Virus record (IMG/VR): IMGVR_UViG_3300020411_001523 | Coordinates: 1-36,413 of that record | Strand: one strand, 5' to 3' | DNA from: a virus | Length of the DNA stretch: 36,413 nucleotides | Shown: positions 6,897-14,718 of the stretch, in pieces | How positions within the stretch are numbered: position 1 is the first letter of the stretch | How the letters are laid out: each line of letters opens with the position of its first letter | Notes under the pieces: generated by a model | Databases searched by the model: none | What the model was told of the DNA's origin: nothing | Seen by the model: only the letters and a program-made list of their open reading frames with translations | Translations under genes and position numbers: made by a program

Positions 6897-9050
6897 CACT
6901 GGGACCGAAGTGGATACGATATCATACTTTTCCTCGATACTAATCGACCACACTTTCCCCCCACCGTGTCCGACTGATTTTACCGGACGGATATTAGCGT
7001 TAGCCTTTCCTGCTTCCTCAAGAGCCGACATCCCCCTCCGAACAAATTCAAGGTTGTTTGACATACCAACGCCGCGTCCATTATTAAAATCATGTAGGGT
7101 TACTTGGAACTCAGTCAGGGTTCCCTCCCATACGCTGTGGGTCTTATTGAGCGCCCGACATTTCTTTGCAAAGAACTCTACCAGTTCTGCTACGGCTGAT
7201 CGACTAGAGTTGTCATAAGCGGCTGACGCTACTGAGATGTCGATAAAGCTGACAATCCCAAAACGTCCGTAAGATTCAATCTCTTGCGGAACCGTCCAAT
7301 CCACCAACCATTTTCCAAAATAAGGTAACTCGTTTTTAATTGTTGCCTCCAACATTTTGTTAGGTGGAAACTTGCTAGTTGCGTTATCCCGCACCTTTAA
7401 GGCCATGAGCTTGTCACGGTTACTACTGTCGAGAGCGGGTATTACCGATAGGCTGTTAGCGTCCATGTTCAGAGACATAATCACACGCCCTGCCCATGGG
7501 ATAGAAAGAGCATCCGCATACTTGGCCATGTATTCAATACGGGGATTTGCTACGGCCCGCTTGATAAGTTCGGTTGCTTTTCGTTGATCTTGAAAGGAAC
7601 TGGCACTGGTTGTGTCGTCGATGACCCATGCTGCCACGCGCCCCAGATCTTTGTTAAACTTGGTATGCCCCGACAGGTAATCGGATGCGTCGGAAAATCC
7701 CCCAACAAGACCTGAGATAACTCTGTTAGACAACAGGCTCTTTCCCTTGTTGGTCGGCCCGACCAGAATAAGCGCGTGTCCTTGCCTTGACTCCCTGTCT
7801 AAAACGGCTTCGTAGAACCGCTTCATCCATGCAAAAAAGTATTCAATAGTTGGGCGTGATGTAGAGTCCTCGAACAACTGATGTAGCCATGTGTGAAGGA
7901 AAGGCCAGTTCTTCGGGTCTCCATCGTCTGCTGGCTCGACTGGCTCAATAGTAGATGTGTTGAGAATTCGGTTTCCGCTACACTCGACTATGCGGTCCTT
8001 AGAGAAGACCACGGGGGCGATCTCGTGAACCCTGTTCTGGTTACTTATAACAAGGATTGCCGACTCAACCTCAGACAGTGGCTTCCCCTTTTGTTGCTTG
8101 GGACAGAACCCCATCTGCCTTAGTTCCAATACGAGTTGTTCTCTGGGGATCTCGACTGCCAAGTTATTCAACAGCTTGAAGAATCGTTTGCCGTTGAACC
8201 AATACTCATCGAGCAAGTTGCCCATTTTCTTTTGCTCAAACGCCTCTACAAATCCCGCTCCAAAAATGTCGCGCCATGACATGAACCCTCTACCTGCTCT
8301 ATCGCTGTAGCAAATTATTCCGTCTTCGCTGACCTGACAGCCTTCACGATCAATCCCGTCATCAATCCAGAATAGCGGCCCCCTGCTCCCAATCTCAAAC
8401 GCCCCCGCCCATCGGTGACCATAATCGGCTTTGACTTTTTCTGCAACAACGTCGATAGGGATCGAAGTGTCCCCCGATTGAGGTGCGTTTGTTTCGGCGG
8501 CTTTTAAGAGCGCCGTGTGGACGACACTCTTGTCAAGCTGTGGGCCGACTGATGTCCACTCCGTCCCTAACTCAAAATACTGCGATGGGTTTAAGGAGGT
8601 ATCGTCAAACCCAGCAAATATTTTATTTAGCCTGAGAACTCGTTTCATCTCCTTGGTGAACGGTCCTACCATTTCTGGAGCAATCGGAAGCCCCTCTGCA
8701 AACTCCCACACGAGTCGTATATACCCACTGTGCGTTTTAGATCTCCACGAAGGCAATGCTCCGGCGCAGACAGTTGATATCTTTCCGTCCACCATGCTCC
8801 AGTTTACTGGGGCGTCGTAGTCAGCAACTATCCCATAGATTTTGTTGGGAGGGTTTTCTGCGGATACCCTTTTTGACGGGGCGCGTCCCTCGATAGCCGA
8901 GTAAAAAACGTGCTTTGTTTTATTATCAGCACACCACGCTCGGTATTCCGCTTTTGAGGAAAACTTAGGGACGTTGTAAGGCAGTTTAGAAATGTCTGTC
9001 GCCTTTCTCGCAGCGGCAGATCGCAAATTTTCAATATGTCTGTAAGTCAT
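6891..9050 (-). CDS. Primase-polymerase / SF3 helicase fusion, 719 aa
   Basis: The N-terminal part carries an archaeo-eukaryotic-type primase signature, IVADYDAP, with Asp77 and Asp79 as likely metal ligands. The C-terminal part is a D5-like superfamily 3 helicase: Walker A GPTNKGKS at 431-438, Walker B AAWVIDDT with Asp478/Asp479, and a sensor-like RVIMSLNMDAN around Asn528. The length and order match phage primase-helicases that lay primers and unwind DNA at the fork. The ATG at 9050 overlaps the polA stop as ATGA, so both should be made in step. Its own stop (TAA, 6891-6893) overlaps the end of the convergent plus-strand gene. Confidence 0.85.
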   Translation of the reverse strand: MTYRHIENLRSAAARKATDISKLPYNVPKFSSKAEYRAWCADNKTKHVFYSAIEGRAPSKRVSAENPPNKIYGIVADYDAPVNWSMVDGKISTVCAGALPSWRSKTHSGYIRLVWEFAEGLPIAPEMVGPFTKEMKRVLRLNKIFAGFDDTSLNPSQYFELGTEWTSVGPQLDKSVVHTALLKAAETNAPQSGDTSIPIDVVAEKVKADYGHRWAGAFEIGSRGPLFWIDDGIDREGCQVSEDGIICYSDRAGRGFMSWRDIFGAGFVEAFEQKKMGNLLDEYWFNGKRFFKLLNNLAVEIPREQLVLELRQMGFCPKQQKGKPLSEVESAILVISNQNRVHEIAPVVFSKDRIVECSGNRILNTSTIEPVEPADDGDPKNWPFLHTWLHQLFEDSTSRPTIEYFFAWMKRFYEAVLDRESRQGHALILVGPTNKGKSLLSNRVISGLVGGFSDASDYLSGHTKFNKDLGRVAAWVIDDTTSASSFQDQRKATELIKRAVANPRIEYMAKYADALSIPWAGRVIMSLNMDANSLSVIPALDSSNRDKLMALKVRDNATSKFPPNKMLEATIKNELPYFGKWLVDWTVPQEIESYGRFGIVSFIDISVASAAYDNSSRSAVAELVEFFAKKCRALNKTHSVWEGTLTEFQVTLHDFNNGRGVGMSNNLEFVRRGMSALEEAGKANANIRPVKSVGHGGGKVWSISIEEKYDIVSTSVPVS

Positions 9051-10822
9051 TTAGTGTATCTGGTAAGCGTGGTCCCTTCAGCGTCGAGGGGAATATCCGG
9101 TATCCATTCCGGCGGGGTAGACATTATTGCCAGAATGTCTTCGAGCGCGGCATCCGCTTTATCCGCGTCAGCCTCCACAACAATTTCGTCGTGAACGTGC
9201 ATGATGACGTTATGCCCTGCGGCAGCAACCCTGACAAGCATATCACTAAAAATATCACGGGCGAGTGCTTGAGAAGCGTTTTCAGCTACGAAGCCGCCCC
9301 ATAATTTTATAGGGACCATCTTAGTCCCCCTTGGGAAGTGGGCGGTGTATTGTGTCCGGTCCCCTTCAACCTTATCCGCAGAAATCAGACCGTAGTCCAA
9401 CACCCGTCCACTTGGCAGATCCACCGTGAACGGGGTGGGCATTCCCTGTTCTGACAGATTGTAGGCCCCGTTAATATCTACGTTATATTGTTTCCATAGG
9501 CGGACTACACTTTCCATCGTCGTCCGGTAACGAGTCCAAGCACTATCTGCTTCAAATTCATCCATACCTGACATCTCACCAAACCGTTTCTTACCCGCTC
9601 CGTATCCGCAACCTAAGACCATAGCCTTTACCTTATGTCTTAGTTTGGGGTCTTGTTTAAGTGAGCCGTCCTCTTTTTTCCACTTATGAAAGCGGATCGC
9701 AAAAGCCTCATAGATATCATCGGTAGCTTCAATCTCTTCAAGCATCTCCTTGTCTCCAGCCAGCCAGCACAGTGTTCGGACTTCGATTTGGCTCAAGTCT
9801 GCCACCACTAACCGTTTATCTTTTTTTGTAGATATGAGATGCCGAAGATTGATCCCGAACATTTCGTCACGCGGCAGGTTCTGGAGGTTGAGGTTTCCTC
9901 CGCTACCACTGAACCGACCCGTGTGCGCCCCGAAATACATAAAGCCGCCGTAGTATCTACCGTCAGGCATGGTCGCCACATCGAAGCTCTCGACCTTTTT
10001 CTTTAGTGCATTGATCCTTCTCCAGTTCTGTGTGGCCTCGATCCAATCGTGCTTCTGACTGTTGTATTCAATCCACTTCCTACTCTCAGGGTTGGTCTTC
10101 GCCAGACTCGCAGGTGGCTCTAGCCCAACCTTCTGGCACTCCTCGTCGAATGCCGCACGGCTCAAGAGTGGTTTACTCCCCAGCCATGGAATATGAGATT
10201 CTGCCTCAAACAACTTCTCATTTATTGTCTCCAGTTGTTTCTTCAAAAGGTCCGTGTCGATAGGGATTCCGCCCTGACAGATCCTCCGGTTCAGGGTGCT
10301 GATCGCCCGTTCCTCTTCCGGCCAGCGGTCGCTGAACTCCTCCCACAACCGGAGACAAAGCTCGGCGTCCTTGATCGCGTAGGCGCTAACTTCTTCGCGG
10401 AACTCATCGGTCATCGACTCCCACCGCTTCCCGCTCATGTTGTCGCGGGTGGTCTTGTCAATCTCTAGTCCAAAAGCTGCATGACTCGCTCCTTTAAGCG
10501 ACCGAGGCAAGCGCACATACGCCGCCAGATCCGCCGTGCAATGCCACTCGGCTGGTTGGACTTCTGGCCACCACGCTTTGGTAGCGCCATATAAATATAA
10601 GGTTTCATCAAATGCTGCGTTGTGACTTAGTGCGGTATTACCAATTAATAATTCCCAGTTAAAGTTCTTTGGGTGCCCGACGAACTCAGTTCCATCGGTT
10701 CCCTTCACGGTCAACAGGTAAGCGTCGAAGTCTGGGTGCGAGAAGTATCCCAGAGGGCCGAGCGTCTTGATGCTGCACCGCTTGTCGTAATAGGTCTCGT
10801 AATCGAGCGCGTAGATTTCCAT
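9047..10822 (-). CDS. Family A DNA polymerase with 3'-5' exonuclease domain, 591 aa
   Basis: I start it at ATG 10822. A GTG at 10846 would add eight residues but lies inside the hairpin stem. The N-terminal DnaQ-fold proofreading domain shows Asp7/Glu9 (LDYET), Asn68...Asp72 (HNAAFD) and Tyr148...Asp152 (YAIKD), the three Exo motifs. The polymerase domain has motif A ADLSQIEVR (Asp342, Glu347), the O-helix R395-x3-K399-x3-L403-x3-Y407, and motif C HVHDEIVVE (Asp545, Glu546). Leu403 aligns with E. coli Pol I Phe762. No 5'-nuclease domain is present, as usual in phages. It is coupled to primase-helicase by an ATGA overlap and preceded by a strong hairpin. Confidence 0.9.
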   Translation of the reverse strand: MEIYALDYETYYDKRCSIKTLGPLGYFSHPDFDAYLLTVKGTDGTEFVGHPKNFNWELLIGNTALSHNAAFDETLYLYGATKAWWPEVQPAEWHCTADLAAYVRLPRSLKGASHAAFGLEIDKTTRDNMSGKRWESMTDEFREEVSAYAIKDAELCLRLWEEFSDRWPEEERAISTLNRRICQGGIPIDTDLLKKQLETINEKLFEAESHIPWLGSKPLLSRAAFDEECQKVGLEPPASLAKTNPESRKWIEYNSQKHDWIEATQNWRRINALKKKVESFDVATMPDGRYYGGFMYFGAHTGRFSGSGGNLNLQNLPRDEMFGINLRHLISTKKDKRLVVADLSQIEVRTLCWLAGDKEMLEEIEATDDIYEAFAIRFHKWKKEDGSLKQDPKLRHKVKAMVLGCGYGAGKKRFGEMSGMDEFEADSAWTRYRTTMESVVRLWKQYNVDINGAYNLSEQGMPTPFTVDLPSGRVLDYGLISADKVEGDRTQYTAHFPRGTKMVPIKLWGGFVAENASQALARDIFSDMLVRVAAAGHNVIMHVHDEIVVEADADKADAALEDILAIMSTPPEWIPDIPLDAEGTTLTRYTK

Positions 10823-10828
10823 GACTTC

Positions 10829-10874
10829 AAAAGAAAAGCCCCCCACTGGACATGAACGGAACCAGTGAGGGGCT
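10829..10874 (-). terminator. GC-rich hairpin with U-rich tail, intrinsic terminator or attenuator before polA
   Basis: On the minus strand the arms 10862-10874 and 10837-10849 form a 13-bp stem (AGCCCCUCACUGG with CCAGUGGGGGGCU, one G-U pair) around a 12-nt loop, followed at once by UUUUCUUUU. On the plus strand the same arms contain a C-A mismatch and there is no U-tract, so minus is the likely orientation. It ends about 6 nt before the polA ATG, leaving no room for a promoter between them. It is therefore either a regulated attenuator or an RNA operator for polA translation. Confidence 0.75.
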
Positions 10875-10982
10875 ATTCGATAACGCCGCAGCTTTTATGA
10901 GATTACTGCGAGGGCGATGCTTTAACCAGAACGACTTCGGAACACTAACAAACCTAGCCGCCCCGCCTCAATACCCGATCTT
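10875..10982. other. Intergenic stretch between the 78-aa gene and the polA leader hairpin
   Basis: About 108 bp without a convincing gene. I see no clear promoter, second hairpin or small frame with a start and ribosome binding site. Together with the hairpin (10829-10874) it is the longest non-coding gap in the window, and it is presumably the transcribed leader of polA. Confidence 0.5.
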
Positions 10983-11219
10983 TTAGTTCTCGCCTTTCTC
11001 CACCTCAGTTTCCTGCCCATCCACGATAAGAGTCAGGTCTAACTGGTTCTTATCTTCGGATGGGAGGTCCATTCCGATAGAACCTGCCAATGCGGTTCTG
11101 ATGGACATGAGCTTGTGTTTACTCTCGTAAGCCGTGTCGATGGATTTTTCGAGTTCGTCGATCATACCCCCAAGCATGATCACTTCCTCCTCCACTAATT
11201 TTTCGTCGAAGTCCGCCAT
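10983..11219 (-). CDS. Hypothetical acidic helical protein, 78 aa
   Basis: The ATG at 11219 shares a base with the stop of the upstream 211-aa gene (TAATG), so translation is probably coupled. The product is acidic (DEKLVEEEVIMLGGMIDELEKS) with a helical, probably coiled-coil, N-terminal half, a middle containing MSIRTALAGSIGMDL, and a polar C-terminal end. There is no known motif, membrane segment or signal peptide. Its place between a candidate ssDNA-binding protein and polA suggests a replication accessory role, such as a partner of the 211-aa protein. I do not recognise the family. Confidence 0.6.
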   Translation of the reverse strand: MADFDEKLVEEEVIMLGGMIDELEKSIDTAYESKHKLMSIRTALAGSIGMDLPSEDKNQLDLTLIVDGQETEVEKGEN

Positions 11220-11854
11220 TATCTTGCAAAGTTGTTGGCGAATTTCTGCACGGCCTCACTTGTCTCTCCGTCGGTAAAGGTGAGACTTGGAGCATACCAA
11301 GAATACTTCCCCCTGCTGATTACTGAAGATGTAAAATTCCAGTAACGAGTAGACGGAGGAGTCTCGGGGTTGAACAAGGTGAACGTAGCGAGCCGCTTGA
11401 AAGTCTGCCTGTAGGCATCCTTCGCGACATTAATACGTCCGAGGGCGAAGAACTTGTCCCCAATAGGGAACGGGAATGCGGCGTCCACTTCTGTCTTCTC
11501 CGGCTTTTCGATAGCCAAAGTGATGTCAGCAAATTCCAACATTGGGTAATCCGAGGATGCGGCGATCGAATCGCGCTCTTCTTGCGAATAAGCGATTCGA
11601 GGAACCTCATCATCGTCATATGGGATATCTTCCCGCCATCCCTTAATCACTGATACTGGGACAGCCAAAACATCCGTCTCCGGTTCTGCGATGACGAATT
11701 GTTTGTCCAAGACGATGCTTCCAAAAGGAGCGTCGATCTCAGATGTTTTTTGCACCACGTTGATCCTTGGGATCTCGATGTCGCTGGGTTCAATCATCAT
11801 GCTCGCGGGGGACATGATTTCCGTAGTGGTGGCTTCCTTAATTTTACCTGCCAT
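11219..11854 (-). CDS. Putative ssDNA-binding or annealing accessory protein, 211 aa
   Basis: The protein starts at ATG 11854 with a short polar tail. An acidic, beta-rich body follows, containing IPRINVVQKTSEIDAPFG, then VSVIKGWREDIPYDDDEV and RYWNFTSSVISRGKYSW. There is no enzyme motif. In many phages a Cas4/RecB-type nuclease gene, a protein of this size and a family A polymerase lie in this order, and the middle gene is often an ssDNA-binding protein. That analogy is the main support. The sequence does not match an OB-fold SSB that I can recognise. The start lacks a Shine-Dalgarno sequence but has an A-rich leader. Confidence 0.5.
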   Translation of the reverse strand: MAGKIKEATTTEIMSPASMMIEPSDIEIPRINVVQKTSEIDAPFGSIVLDKQFVIAEPETDVLAVPVSVIKGWREDIPYDDDEVPRIAYSQEERDSIAASSDYPMLEFADITLAIEKPEKTEVDAAFPFPIGDKFFALGRINVAKDAYRQTFKRLATFTLFNPETPPSTRYWNFTSSVISRGKYSWYAPSLTFTDGETSEAVQKFANNFAR

Positions 11855-11884
11855 TGTATGTTTCTCTGTTTCTTGTTTCTTGTG

Positions 11885-13003
11885 TTAGGCGAGGGTATGC
11901 CGCGCCTGTGATGTTGTGACAATACCTGCATCCACACAGGCGTCAACAAATTCTTGAGATATTTTTTTCCGCTCCCCCTTTTCCGCTTTGTCACCGAGCG
12001 TTTTGGCTATCTTTGCCAGCGGCAAATTAGATGCCTCGATAACTTCTTCTGCGCTCATTCCAAACTGTTCAGCGATTTCTAACAGTTTAATATTATCCTC
12101 CACTTTCTTTGTGGCCCCCATATTTCTAAGGCGTAAGCTAGGGAACTCTGTCCCATCTTTTGCCATGGCTACGGCGCGTTTCTTTAGTCTGTCGGCCCAG
12201 TTAGAAACCATCTTTGCGATCACCCATAGCTGTTCGATTACTTCAGGGTCTTCTACTTCATCGAGATCAACGTCTGGTAGATCCGTGTTTATCTTTTTTG
12301 CTACCGAAACCACTACCCCGCCTAGAGCAGGACAAGCGTCTTCGTGACGGCAGAACCGACAATTAACTGTAGGCGTGAGGTCAGCAAGTTCTGGGGTTCC
12401 GTTTTCCCACTTGGGTCTAACAGACTCTCCCCTCTTGATAACTTCTGTTAGTCTTCTAACAAGAACCGGAATGTCTTCTCTTTTAAATGTGTGGAACAAA
12501 GTCTCGTTCCTTACAGGAACGTAGAACACAAACGTAATTTCTTTAAGGTCAGGGAACTTTTGAAAAGTCCCAACGGTATACGCTTGGGCTTGCCAGTTCT
12601 TTTCTGGAGGATCGATCATGGAGATCCCTGTCTTGTAGTCGGCCTGAACCGCTGTGCCGTCGTTGAAGACAGTGAGGCGGTCACAAGTGCCCCAAGTTTC
12701 CGTTCCTTCTAACTCGACGGTCAACTGGATCTCTTTGAAATCTTTGGTCTGCTTTCTCCCACTTTGGGCGTAGTTTGCGAGGAACGCTTTTTCCTCCTCC
12801 ATGATCTGCTCGTAGATTGAAATCTCTTCTTCGCTTTGGAGGTTAGAAGTGTCCTCGACTTCCAATGCTTCGTGTATCCTTGTGCCTTTTTCGGCAGCGG
12901 CGTTTGTTCCGCTTCTTCCGTGGAACCCAGCACAGCCCGCTATATACTTCAGGGCGGAAGGAGAAAATTCAGCGTGGTCTCGATCAGAATGGCTATCTGG
13001 CAT
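11885..13003 (-). CDS. Cas4/RecB-type PD-(D/E)XK nuclease with iron-sulfur cysteines, 372 aa
   Basis: The nuclease core is visible: His44 in KGTRIHEALE, Asp108 in GTCDRL, Asp122-x-Lys124 in QADYKTG, and the Q138-x3-Y142 motif (NWQAQAY). Cysteines Cys24 and Cys215-x2-Cys218-x5-Cys224 (CRFCRHEDAC) match the split cluster that holds a 4Fe-4S centre in Cas4 and AddB nucleases. Length and layout also resemble the phage DUF2800-type nucleases. Such enzymes resect DNA ends or process recombination intermediates. The last 140 residues are helical and charged, with no known domain. It is transcribed with the RuvC-like gene upstream and the 211-aa gene downstream. Confidence 0.8.
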   Translation of the reverse strand: MPDSHSDRDHAEFSPSALKYIAGCAGFHGRSGTNAAAEKGTRIHEALEVEDTSNLQSEEEISIYEQIMEEEKAFLANYAQSGRKQTKDFKEIQLTVELEGTETWGTCDRLTVFNDGTAVQADYKTGISMIDPPEKNWQAQAYTVGTFQKFPDLKEITFVFYVPVRNETLFHTFKREDIPVLVRRLTEVIKRGESVRPKWENGTPELADLTPTVNCRFCRHEDACPALGGVVVSVAKKINTDLPDVDLDEVEDPEVIEQLWVIAKMVSNWADRLKKRAVAMAKDGTEFPSLRLRNMGATKKVEDNIKLLEIAEQFGMSAEEVIEASNLPLAKIAKTLGDKAEKGERKKISQEFVDACVDAGIVTTSQARHTLA

Positions 13004-13017
13004 GGGCCGGACAATAC

Positions 13018-13503
13018 CTACTTTTGCTGCTTAGTCAAAATATATTTAGCAATTAAATACGCATCGATCATTCCGTCGTGGGGTTTCCTGCACCGCTTGT
13101 TCTTGAGCCAGTTCTCTTCGGGGGCCGTGGACTCTGCTATTTTCATCGCAAATTTCTTAGACATCCCCTTGGGGATGTTACCTAGAATTTCTTTTTGCCA
13201 CTTATGAACCGAAACCCTTACTAGGTCATACCCCTTCACTTCGGCCATGCCCACGATCTTGCCAAAACTTAAAGCCATAGATCGAACCGCTTGTGAACTC
13301 TTTGCGTGAGCGAGGGGTTCTTCTACAGCTAACGTAAACGGCGTGTGCAGACTTATTAACCACTCATTGATTTTACGCGCATCAACTTCACGCTTTTTAC
13401 TCTTCTGCATTGTAGGCATTGGAATTTTATCGATGACTCCACCATCGAAGTCTGAGATAGCGCAAAGCCCACCGTCTAGCCCGTTGTCAACGCCGACTAT
13501 CAT
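13018..13503 (-). CDS. RuvC-like Holliday junction resolvase, 161 aa
   Basis: I start it at ATG 13503, where the RNase H-fold begins (MIVGVDNGLDGG). A TTG extension to 13524 adds only seven residues. The likely metal ligands are Asp6 in GVDNGLDG, Glu61 in LAVEEP, and Asp143/Asp147 in PHDGMIDA, matching RuvC-type resolvases, which cut four-way junctions symmetrically. In phages such enzymes debranch replicated DNA before packaging. Length (161 aa) is close to RuvC. Its start overlaps the stop of the 82-aa gene as ATGA, and the Cas4-like nuclease follows 14 bp downstream. Confidence 0.85.
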   Translation of the reverse strand: MIVGVDNGLDGGLCAISDFDGGVIDKIPMPTMQKSKKREVDARKINEWLISLHTPFTLAVEEPLAHAKSSQAVRSMALSFGKIVGMAEVKGYDLVRVSVHKWQKEILGNIPKGMSKKFAMKIAESTAPEENWLKNKRCRKPHDGMIDAYLIAKYILTKQQK

Positions 13504-13748
13504 TTTGTATACTCTTTCAAACAAGAAGGAGAGATAATCAATCCGTTCCCTGTTTCAGGAGTGAACAACGTGTAGTTTTTAGCTAGTCCTTGAAGAAAGA
13601 AAACTTCCCTCGCAGTTTCAGGAATTACGCGAAAAAAAACCCCGACTAATTTTCTTTTAGTAAACGCGAAGTCGTTTTTGTGTGGGTAGTCTTCCCGAAT
13701 TAAAACAGTTGGATTGGTTTCCACTGCTCTTTGCTCAAAGAGTTTCAT
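13500..13748 (-). CDS. Hypothetical protein, 82 aa
   Basis: The ATG at 13748 overlaps the preceding gene's stop (ATGA), and its own TGA overlaps the RuvC-like start (ATGA), so it sits in a coupled chain. It has a mixed alpha/beta look, including LVGVFFRVIPETAREVFFLQG. There is no membrane helix, cysteine cluster or catalytic motif. Its frame is constrained on both sides by overlaps, which supports a real gene. Function is unknown. The context is recombination and replication. Confidence 0.6.
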   Translation of the reverse strand: MKLFEQRAVETNPTVLIREDYPHKNDFAFTKRKLVGVFFRVIPETAREVFFLQGLAKNYTLFTPETGNGLIISPSCLKEYTK

Positions 13749-14113
13749 TCTTCAAGGGTTGTGGAATCGAGAAAGCATGGAGTGTTCGGACCTAAGTCAC
13801 ACGATTTTAGTTGGTCTAAAGCCATCTCGATCTCTTTTTCGTTAAGCCCGTGTTTCTCCTTGAGGATTATGCGGGTTCCAGCAAGGGAGTAACAGGCCAC
13901 AGTAGGGTTGCGTGGGTGCTCAATAACTCCCACATATGCGTCTTTGAGTTCGCTAAACAGCATGACCCCACTTTTCTTTTTCTTATTCTCTGGCTCTTCA
14001 GAGAACGCAGTCCAACAAGTTGGGTCAGCTTGCCTGTAAAAATATGGGTCGTTCGACGGCTCGTATTTTGCACCGTCAAATTCAGGGGCACCGGAGTCAA
14101 AGTCAAAAATCAT
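13745..14113 (-). CDS. Hypothetical acidic protein, 122 aa
   Basis: The ATG at 14113 shares a base with the TerS stop (TAATG). The N-terminal part is Asp/Glu- and aromatic-rich (FDFDSGAPEFDGAKY...PYFYRQADP). A Lys-rich patch and a helical segment near 95-105 (EKEIEMALDQL) follow. It is soluble, with no recognised domain. Because it is coupled to the small terminase gene and to the 82-aa gene, it may be an early regulator or a terminase or recombination accessory, but nothing in the sequence proves this. Confidence 0.6.
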   Translation of the reverse strand: MIFDFDSGAPEFDGAKYEPSNDPYFYRQADPTCWTAFSEEPENKKKKSGVMLFSELKDAYVGVIEHPRNPTVACYSLAGTRIILKEKHGLNEKEIEMALDQLKSCDLGPNTPCFLDSTTLEE

Positions 14114-14688
14114 TAGTCTAAGTCAATAACGGGCTTAACTGCACCGTCACCTCGGTCGGCTTTTGTGTTGTTGAGTATTGAGATGTCGATCTGCATCTTA
14201 CTGCTTCCGCCTGACTTGGCGTTAAGCCCCAGATTTCGTCGTATGAATTGGTCTAGTTCAGAGAGTTCACGGACTGTTTTGGCTGGGCGCAGGTTTTTGA
14301 CACTGTCGCGCATGAGCTTAATGCCTGTGGCCGCAGCGTAATGCTGATATTTATCCGCAGGTGTAGATTGCCGTTCTGCAATTTCCAGAATTGCTTCGTC
14401 TTCTTCCTTACGGGCGTCGTGGCTTGCTCGAAGAATTGCCTCGTCTGTAGTGGACTCTAGTTGATGATCTATTGCGTCAGCCAGTTCATCGGCAGGCGTT
14501 TCTTCTGGAACCTCTTCTCGTGGGTGTAGCCCATTCTTTTTAGCGGGGATACCCATTTTTTTGAACCAACGACGCACTGTGCCGGGGTGAACTCCAAGCT
14601 CTTTGGCAATAGAGACTGTCTTCCAGTCTGCTTTATACATCGTTAAGGCCCTTTGCTGGAGGCTATCGTCTTTAGGTTTGTCAGGCAC
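14113..14688 (-). CDS. terS: Terminase small subunit (TerS)-like HTH protein, 191 aa
   Basis: I take GTG 14688 as the start because it keeps the first helix of the DNA-binding domain. ATG 14640 is possible (AAAGGG lies 8 nt upstream) but would cut that helix. A longer frame to 14916 would run through TerL. Residues about 23-43 form a helix-turn-helix (WKTVSIAKELGVHPGTVRRWFKK), typical of TerS DNA recognition. A long charged helical region follows, including DEAILEIAERQS, fitting an oligomerisation part. The divergent neighbour is TerL. It could instead be a transcription regulator of the replication operon it heads. Confidence 0.65.
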   Translation of the reverse strand: MPDKPKDDSLQQRALTMYKADWKTVSIAKELGVHPGTVRRWFKKMGIPAKKNGLHPREEVPEETPADELADAIDHQLESTTDEAILRASHDARKEEDEAILEIAERQSTPADKYQHYAAATGIKLMRDSVKNLRPAKTVRELSELDQFIRRNLGLNAKSGGSSKMQIDISILNNTKADRGDGAVKPVIDLD

Positions 14689-14706
14689 TTTGTTCAGGCG
14701 TAATCT
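14678..14706 (+). promoter_or_regulatory. Candidate sigma-70-like promoter upstream of TerL
   Basis: TTGTCA (14678-14683) and TAATCT (14701-14706) are separated by 17 bp. The -35 matches the consensus at five of six positions, the -10 at only three. Twelve bases separate the -10 from the TerL ATG at 14719, which would give a very short or leaderless transcript. It lies in the divergent TerS/TerL interval. The weak -10 keeps confidence low. Confidence 0.3.
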
Positions 14707-14718
14707 GTGTATTTGATT

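Noticed and set aside
10823-10846. GTG start for polA
   Set aside because: It lies in the hairpin stem, and the extra residues precede the conserved exonuclease strand. ATG 10822 fits better.
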